Origin: Trichoplax adhaerens
Taxonomy: Eukaryota > Placozoa > Uniplacotomia > Trichoplacea > Trichoplacidae
Assembly: GCF_000150275.1 (NCBI RefSeq)
Contig: NW_002060955.1
Location: forward strand, 536,886-600,885
Direction: 5' to 3'
Length of the DNA: 64,000 bases
Program-made: the position numbers and the translations under genes
Shown: positions 50,351 to 64,000 of the stretch, in pieces
How positions within the stretch are numbered: the stretch's first letter is position 1
How the letters are laid out: each line of letters opens with the position of its first letter
Notes under the pieces: generated by a model
The model's input: the letters and a program-made list of their open reading frames with translations, nothing else
Databases searched by the model: none
Told to the model about the DNA's origin: nothing

Positions 50351-52755
50351 CAATCACTGTCAGTACCAAATATACCTCTACAAGCAATCATGGCGTAGAA
50401 TTTCAGCTTAGAAATTGTCGAGATCGGGATCGCAAAAGTAAAATGGAGGTCGCTGTTATGCCAGTAATGGCAGCTTTTGGTGTGGTTACTTCTTGCTATA
50501 GCAGATCGACTTGAGTCAATTTTTTTATAGGAATTTCTATCAACTATTTTGAGTGTATGGGGTAGTATACTGATTTCGAATGCCACACCCTTGACAGGCG
50601 AGCACACCGATCCAAATCTGCAAGACCTGATGCTTGCCCGACGGCATGATCTGAATACGATCTCATACTGTATACTATATCGTAACACGGTACATGCGTT
50701 GTAACCCTGTCTTTCCACTGCCAACTTGGTAGGGGTGATGTAACTTGGATGGTGAAAGGTGGTGTGGCAGATGGAGTGATTATGCGCAGTCCATTGCAAT
50801 GCTATCGCCATCATGGCTTGCAGTCTTTTCTCGAACATGGCGATCAAATCACTGGTTAACTTGCAATTAAATAGAAATGCATTCAATTTGGTACTTAGAA
50901 CGATGGGCAATCTACCTGTCTTCATCGTTCATGACAATAGAACGACATCCAAACGTTGGTTGAACTGCAAGAGCAACGTTAAAAGAACCATCGGTAAGTT
51001 GGAGAGTAGCGAGTCCGTAGTCCATCAATACAGTACTGTATAATAAGTAAGTGGCTTAGGTGTACTATGATCATCATCAACGATGTTGAGCCATGGAAAG
51101 GATTGCTTGCAATGCTTTCCTACTAGAGTATTGAGTTAGACTGTTAGAAGATGAGATAGGATCGAGATAATGCTGTCGAAGTGTACAGTGATTATAGGCG
51201 AGGAGATGAATTAGGTGCTTAATCATCATCTCCATCATCATATGGAGCATGCGACCATGGCGTACTACAGTCGTTTTTCGCCATGCCCATCGTCTAGGCA
51301 ACATTAATCATGCCATGGAAGTCATCAGTTGATAGCTTTCCATCATAAATAGACTTGTCTGTCCATTTTCTATATCTTACGAGTATCATTAGGAATGGTT
51401 ATCGAGAGTACGATCAAGTTGATGTAGAATTGTATTCGACTCTACAACGTTGTATGAGGTGATAGAATAATGTTGCAGATGAGTTGCATACTGTTACCGT
51501 AGAATATCGAGTGCAGTAGTGATAGTTTGAAGGAAACCAGCTACCGCAATGACTACCTAGAGCCATGTAACACAAGCATCTGTTTTTATATAAAATCATA
51601 ACGATTAGTCGTTAAATAGCAATGCTGTACACTTGATTCCAGCAGATGATTAGATTCCCTATTACCATGAAAGTGATTTACGTTCTACTTAACCAGCAAG
51701 AGATTACAACGACCAGGCAAGGAACCAACTCAAGATAGAATCAATCAAGTTCAATTTGGTTCCATCATAATGCTATGATTCTGTGTCATGGCAGCCACTC
51801 ACAGCCGCTAGTGCTGTATTAAATTGTGATAGAATCGATTAGCTTCAAGGAGTTGATCCCCTATCGATCATACTGTACGTATATTCGGTGAAAGTACATG
51901 AGGAGCTACTATATATTAATTCTAATCAAGAGTTAATCATGTTTCCGGGCCACAACTCGTACTAATAGATTGTTCTAGTATTGGAACGAAGCCGTTATAG
52001 AATCAAGTTCAATTACGTTTTTCCTACCAATTATGTAAGTAATGGATGCTATGCTAAGCTTAGGAATTACTTCAGCGATCATCTGGCTTAGCCCAACTTA
52101 TATCAGCAAATTGCTCTATTGCTGAAATCAAACTAGGATAGAGTTGATGAAGTTCAATCACAAGATTCCCTATTTATAATTATCATTGCAGGAGTATTGC
52201 TATGCTACAGTAAGTTATAACAATACCTTTGAAGCGATCTTGTATCTTGGTCTTAACGCGAAGTCGTAATTAATGTAAATTTGGCCAAATTAAGTTAAAT
52301 GATCCTCTCCGATCATGCGCTTATAAAGACTTCATTATGGTACAACGCTTAATCAAGATAGTAGTACAACGTTGACGTTTCTAGGCGGTAATATTTATAC
52401 CTGCAGATTTCTACAACATTCGAATCGATCAGGTTGAATAGATTATGCTCTGCCAGTCATACGCATACAAGCAATCACTTATAAGGCTATACTCAATCCA
52501 GACCATTCTTGAATGATTAAATTTTTGCCTGCAATTCATACCTGTAAATTTCTCTGATATCTAAATGAATTCATGACAGAATTATTCAAACTAGATTGAA
52601 CTCTTTTCTATTGTACACGTTAACTCATTCAAGATGATACTGATACAGTCAAATTTCTTATCTGCCATTCATTTCAGCAAATTGCTTCAATGTTGTAGTG
52701 AAATGAAGATAGAATCCATAGAAAAAAAATTAAACTATTCTCTACCCGTCATAAA
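50351..52755. other. intergenic region with faint repeats
   Basis: No gene is recognised. A 248-codon minus-strand frame (50,925-50,179) has no domain, and its C-terminal part lies in the 300-base repeat, so I treat it as chance. From about 51,640 to 52,200, segments like AATCAAGTTCAATT followed by TTCC.A and a CTATGCT stretch recur at intervals of about 140-270 bases. This may be another worn tandem repeat. Confidence 0.4.
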
Positions 52756-55700
52756 ATGAGCTCAGCTCGATTCCATTGTAGTGGTTATCATTGGTAGCAT
52801 AAAAGTTAAACTGTATTTGATAATCAACTGCAGATTCTTTGCTATCGTTTAGGCTATAATAAATGATGAACGATTCATGACCATGCTGCAACTAGAGCAG
52901 TTTACTTACAGAAAGAGTAATAATTTCAATTGCTTTAGAATCAACGTGATCATTATCGTATCCCTATGATGTTGACATCTTTTGTCATTTTTGAAATATT
53001 GTTGACATTGATCATGGGTCTTCTATTGCAGATCAGTCACCTTACCATGGCTTAACTTATTCATCATCCAAGCAAATCCATACAACAGGTAATCGTACAC
53101 ATTGCATCTTATTACAAATTAAAATAAATACCGATATTTAATAAAAAAATCCTCGCTTCGATTTACTTCGACACTACGTTGATTAAAATTGATATTATTG
53201 ATTTTTGCCTTTAAAAGTATGTTGCGCTAACTTTACTGTACGCTATAATATTGCTACAAATTAAACTAGTATACTACTATAATTGATCTTGACAGCATCT
53301 AGGTATAATAAAGATTATTATAAGGTTTTGGGCATATCCAGGAATGCCTCTGCAGATGAAATCAAGAAAGCGTATTATAAGGTAAAGCTTTTCGCTATAA
53401 TCGATACTGGGTTCGATCTAGTTTATCATGATCTCAACCTGTCGTATAGTAGAGAATAATAAGATATAAGCATTTTTTACGACATAAAGGCATATTTATC
53501 AGAAATTTTTGGTAATAAAACGATATATTTGTATCGTATCGGAATTGTCTTGACGTTATAATTGATTGATTGAATAAACTTTGTGAATATTGTGTCTTGA
53601 ACTATAGCTGGCCAAGCAGTATCATCCTGATAGAAACAAAGATGATAAAGAAGCTGCAAAGAAATTTACAGAAATTAGCGAAGCTTACGAGGTAGGAAGT
53701 TATTGACATTAATACATTATGGAGACAGACATTCAAAGCCTTAGTAATAGATTAGAGATTATTGGTAATAGTATAAATAACCAATGTTAATAAATTAATA
53801 GTTGTTGCGAAAGCAAATACAATTTCTGTATTCTAAATTATTTCAATATGTTTATTTTAATCGTATTTACATTAGATATTGAGCGATGCAAGCAAGCGAT
53901 CCCAATATGACCAGTATGGAACAGCTTTTTCGGGTGGTGGTGCCGGTGCTGGTGGCGCAGGTAGAAACTTTGTCGCATATTGTATACAGCAATTACGGCC
54001 TGTTAAGTCATAACTGCAACAATTTATATATTATTCTATATAATTCTCCAGTATCAATAGAGAAATATATGATATCGAAATAACTTTTTGGCGATATTAT
54101 TATCTTGAGTATTTTTCTGATTAATATTCGTGCACGCGCTTTTTTTATCACTAATTAAAGGTTATTCGCAAGCGAGTGCTGAAGACATATTCAAAGAATT
54201 TTTTAGTCGTGATGGTCCATTTAGAGGTTTTACTGATTTTGGTGGTTCTCAATTTACAGATAGCACTCAGGTATGAAGCTACAGTATTTATGAAGATTAA
54301 TGTATGTTGTGCCTTAAATTCAACTTTGTTATCTTGTTACTATTGTGTCATGATGGTAATTACACTACTTGACTTGGCTATGCCCTACGCGATGCCTTTT
54401 CCTTTATAAAACTCTAAAAATGCATATGCTTTAATACTTTAAATTTCAATCCATAGTTTCTACTACGCCTAACCTTTATGGAAGCTGTTAAAGGCTGCCG
54501 TAAAGAAATTGAAATTCCTATCAGTGCCAATTGTGATAGATGTAAAGGTTCTGGTTCAGAACCTGGTAGTAAAATTGTAACATGCACTACGTGTAATGGG
54601 ACTGGCCAGGTAATTTATTTCAATCTCAATTAAATAGGAAATATCCTTAGCTATCTCATTTATAAAGTATAGTAATGGTAAATTGTTCTTGCCTAATGTA
54701 ATGATTTACGCTATTACATTTAAATTATAGCAATATATACAAACTGGCATTTTTAATATGGCTGCAACTTGCCAAAGGTGTGGCGGAAGAGGTCGCATAG
54801 TTACTAAACCATGTAGAAGCTGTAGAGGTCGTGGCACTGTAAAGAAACGCGAGCGAATTTCTATACATGTACCTCCAGGTTGATATTTTTAATTACGATC
54901 TATGGCTTAACCATAGATAGTTTTCTTAATTGATTATTATCTTCGTTGTTGTTATTAGGTGTTCAAAAAGGACAAGCTATGGGAATACCTATTAGCAAAT
55001 CTGAAGAAGTATCTGTCGTTTTTGAGGTTAGTTGCAATTATAACTGATTTAATTTATTTCTGTATTCATTTAAATGGATTTTTTTGCGAACGCTTTCTTA
55101 ATCGTAGTCTTTGGAGTTATAGCTGCTGTATTAATAGAATATTTATGTCCTAATCGTACTAATATCTCCTGATGTAGGTATCAGAAAGCAGCGTATTCGA
55201 ACGTGATGGTTACAACATACATTCGGAAATTGAAATTTCAGTTACTCAGGTATTTTACTCTTATTTGAAGCTGTCATACTTTGGTTTTGTACGTGACCAA
55301 GAGATTTATGTATGGATGGGCGAAGATAATTTCTATATTTCAATCATTGCTCGGTATAGGCTATACTTGGTGGTACTATCAGGGTTGATGGAATTCATGG
55401 CGCAGTTAATATTAAGGTAATAATTTCTAGGCTTACGATTTTACGAATTATTGGAGATTTTTGTCTGTGTAACTTAGATATGGAATATATTAGCATTATT
55501 ATGTTCTTATTACAATAGATCCCGCGTGGAACTCATTCTCATGAAACTATTAAATTATCTCAGCGTGGTGTGCAAAAATTACAGAGTACTGGGAAAGGAG
55601 ATCATTTTGTTCATATTAAGATCAAAGTGCCACGGTATTTAAAGATGAGATTACGTAACATTTTATGCACTGATAATATGCAGTATTGCAACGACCTCTA

Positions 55701-56136
55701 AATTTTCTCACCATTAGCAGTTGTACTCCTGTGCTATTTATTTCGGTATAATTTATTTAAATTTACTAAAATATCATTGTTATTGATTACTTGCAAAATT
55801 CCAGGTCTCTAACACCGAAACAGCAAGCATTAATTTCTGCCTTTGCCGAAGAAGAGAACGAACGCAAAGGTACCGTAAACGATGTTAACGATTCACCAGG
55901 TAGGAAATTCTACTATATGATCGTAGAATACATAAAGTTTTTTATTTATTCTGACTATAAGGTAACTTGCGAAGGGTTATCTAACGCTTACACTTCAAAT
56001 ATTATACTTGTGTTTCATTTGTTATACAGAAAGCGAAAGTTGGCTAACGAAACTGAAGAGAACATTTGGATATGATGATAGTCATGATCAGATAGAAGGT
56101 GAATATGACGAGAGGCGAGAAGAAAAGAAAAATTAA
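52756..56136 (+). CDS. DNAJA3: mitochondrial-type DnaJ co-chaperone (DNAJA3/Tid1-like), 13-14 exons
   Basis: Hsp40 partner of mitochondrial Hsp70: it stimulates the Hsp70 ATPase through its J domain and holds unfolded clients. The exons are 53032-53088, 53296-53381, 53608-53691, 53876-53960, 54161-54270, 54457-54609, 54731-54878, 54959-55026, 55178-55249, 55360-55416, 55519-55634, 55805-55899 and 56030-56136. A tentative first exon, 52756-52783 (MSSARFHCS), fits in phase but has a weak donor. With it the protein is 421 residues. It has a J domain ([12 protein letters not shown], then HPD in YHPDRN), a Gly-rich linker, and a cysteine-rich domain with four CxxCxGxG zinc motifs ([32 protein letters not shown]). 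A client-binding C-terminal domain follows. Before the J domain, SKQIHTTAS resembles the HTSA presequence end of animal DNAJA3. The tail is charged ([10 protein letters not shown]). Confidence 0.93.
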
Positions 56137-58329
56137 ATACTGGCGTTTAACCTATTCATCACAGTTTCCAGACTGTTTTTATTATACAGTATTGTTGTTT
56201 ACATTATTGGCCAAATTTATACCATCTCATCAAGCGAAAAAATTTATGTATTGTCTGTTAATTCACTTGTATCATAGACGATGTTGTGGATATTACAAGT
56301 TAATTATTTTAATACAATTTGCAAAATGATCAATGATTTCCACTAACTCTGAATGTTTATTTAATCACAGTTAGACAGCAATAGATTAAGTTGATTAATT
56401 GATTATATACAACGTACGTACGTACAGTATATCTACAAGACTGTAATACCTTTGCATAACTTATCGGCTCCATACTACTGCAGTTTCATAAACTCACTGT
56501 CGTTCTAGGAATTAAAAATAAATATTAAGTTCAAATTTTATTCTGAAACTGTACTTGTAAACAAGTTGATCATTATGATACTTGTATTATATTCTAGTAA
56601 AGTTGTCTTGATGTAGAGTGCGTTTATGGTATGCGTAGTGTGATTAATATGAGCTTGCTGATTAAGTACGCTACTATAATGTGTAGATGTCAGATGATTA
56701 AGATTCTCCGTTCACTTGACAATTTTTATCAGTTGCTACGCTTCTTACGGTATGTAATTCTGATTAGTTATAAATGATATCGGTATCATATCTTACTGTT
56801 ATGCCAAGTCTAAGCGGTAATTGAAGTTGCTGCATAAAAGAGTTACTTGTACAGCTTATTTAGTTTCTGACTTAAAATAAACGCTTTATTTTCAATCTCT
56901 AAAAATGACCGTAATGCAATGGAATGAAAATGCAATGTGAAATACCGATGGAAATTCCTACTGTATTACGCTAGACGATCATTGATGAGTAGGCTATTGG
57001 TTAGTATCGATATCATACATATGTTATTAATAGGAGTTAGAAACTCACAAATTGCTTTAAGAACTACATTAATGCAATGAGATTAACACCTATAGACATA
57101 ATTTTTATTTCAGAAAATAAGTGAGATGTTATATAATGGCCAGGAATAAAACGAAAATCAATCATGCTAACACTTTTAATAAGTATATTTATAGTACAGT
57201 ACTCAGAGTTAATTCAACCAAAATCGTACTTGTACATCAGATAACGCCATGAACCTTGTTTTATACCGCATTCTTCAATTTCAATTATTTTCTAGCTAAA
57301 AATGTGTTTATTTACGGTATCAAGTAGACCAAAATAAAAATATTTCATTTCGACCATTATAAATACATCAAAGAGGCAAATTCATAAGCCGGTAATTCTA
57401 CATTAAGTGAATGACATCAGTTAATAATTGTATTAACTACATTATTAACTCACACTAATTGCACAAGTTTCAGCATCGTGTACAAGAATTATTGTTGAGG
57501 ATTATTTCACGTTTACATCATGCTACCAAAGCTAGTGTTTATCATCTGTTAAGATACCATTACTGCGTGAACTTACGATATGAAACATGTTGTCAGTAAT
57601 ATAAATATAATTTCTTTTAGCGATCAAGACCAACAACATGAAGCTATAAAAAAATACTATACGTACAACGATGTCAGCTCAGGAAATAGTGCGACGATAA
57701 ATAGGCCAATTACATACGATGGCAGGCTTCTTTTATCATTGTCATTATTATGATATTAACTTGCGGATGTAGCAAACAAAGTGTAATGACGGAAATGCAG
57801 ATATAACATTTTGCTAAAAATCTTCTGATAGGATAAAAGGTAAACACCAGTTTAAAGTCTATCATATCTGCTCCGTAGTCAATTAACTAATCGTAAGGTG
57901 AGCTAGGAATTAAAAAATAAAATATTTAAGACCAACCACCCTATCATATATGACATCAACAAGAAATATTCTTGCTTTCATCAATTTTTAGGAGAATTTT
58001 GCAGATTGCCACAGGTAAATCAATACAAGTCATAGTAACGTTTCATCGGATAGGACTACGACACCGTTCATGTTTATAATGACTTAATGAGCTATATATA
58101 CAAGCTTTTCACTGAATATCCATGAAACGCTAAAATTTACTAACAAATACACAAAAGCGAGCTAAACATAAACATTCATTCATTTTGTTGCATATTGTTT
58201 TAAAGAGCTAAATTTCATATACTGCAAATAACTATAATAATGCGATTTTTTTAAATACTAGTATTCATGAGATGAAATGAAAAGAAATGTATTCACATGA
58301 TCAATAATGCCTAAGCTGACTTCACGAAT
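56137..58329. other. intergenic region between convergent DnaJ and formin genes
   Basis: This holds the 3' ends of both genes. An AATAAA lies near 56,516, in the right position for the DnaJ transcript. A short CGTA repeat is near 56,413-56,424. I see no gene. Confidence 0.5.
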
Positions 58330-63808
<5,479 letters not shown>

Positions 63809-64000
63809 CTAATTACGCAGTAGTAAGTGTATATAAGTTAGTATCTTGTAATTTCCATACTGACACAGTTAATTTGTCAGAAATCAAATTTTAGATAAAA
63901 AAAGTTGATTGGCTTTCGTACACTTATTATAATTAAATCATGAAGTAAAAGCCTTTTTAAGTACTAATTATAATATTCATATCAAATAAAACTATAGCCA
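63809..64000 (-). other. formin intron sequence running out of the window
   Basis: These bases precede the acceptor of the first visible formin exon (phase 2, AG at 63,810-63,809). They show no coding match, so the remaining 5' exons, encoding the GTPase-binding domain and the start of FH3, lie beyond 64,000. Confidence 0.7.

Noticed and set aside
50179-50925. 248-codon minus-strand frame
   Set aside because: It has no domain, signal or splice context, and its last part lies in the 300-base repeat. Similar peptides from the other repeat copies reflect DNA similarity, not selection that I can demonstrate.

Overview
This is AT-rich animal nuclear DNA. Genes are split by short introns, mostly about 80-400 bases, with ordinary GT-AG borders. 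The gene set includes animal-type families: an ETS transcription factor, an EGF/laminin-G cadherin, a diaphanous formin and a Death-domain protein. The AT-rich composition, short introns, long repeat-rich spacers and a kinesin-light-chain-like TPR array fit a placozoan such as Trichoplax. That assignment is an inference; only the animal origin is firm. I joined exons by hand from reading phase, splice consensus and protein continuity. All the multi-exon models below close in frame, except where a junction is marked uncertain.

Layout, left to right: (1) 0.77-1.99 kb, an old tandem repeat of about 250 bases. (2) 2,991-4,606 (+), a five-exon ETS-domain factor of 276 residues. (3) 15,732-7,739 (-), a 2,227-residue cadherin: 11 cadherin repeats in one 4-kb exon, EGF-LamG-EGF-LamG-EGF modules, one membrane span and a 420-residue tail. 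(4) 15.7-31.0 kb, a gene-poor spacer made partly of several families of decayed tandem repeats. (5) 31,017-36,249 (+), an unrecognised seven-exon gene for 307 residues, with an RFX-type X-box about 90 bases upstream of its start, which suggests a ciliary protein. (6) 40,110 to about 44,331 (+), an intronless TPR gene with 26 tandem 42-residue units, interrupted by a 318-base assembly gap. (7) 45,713-46,674 (+), a small Death-domain protein. (8) 48,926-49,362 (-), a frameshifted cytochrome P450 relic, followed by a three-copy repeat of about 300 bases that carries a hairpin. (9) 52,756-56,136 (+), a mitochondrial-type DnaJ (DNAJA3/Tid1-like). (10) 63,808-58,330 (-), 26 exons of a diaphanous-related formin whose 5' end lies beyond the window.

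The most notable observation is that the formin contains two introns that can only be joined sensibly as AT-AC introns. Both have a U12-type donor (ATATCCT) and a branch-site-like CTTTAAT or CCTTAAT 10-11 bases before the terminal AC. The second notable observation is the X-box in front of the unrecognised 307-residue gene. I found no bacterial-type system, CRISPR array, rRNA, tRNA or intact transposon.

The genes do not form a pathway. The cadherin (adhesion), the formin (actin nucleation) and the TPR and Death-domain proteins (scaffolding or signalling) are general cell-biology genes placed next to one another. The cadherin and the 307-residue gene are divergent across the 15-kb spacer, and the DnaJ and formin genes are convergent across about 2.2 kb.
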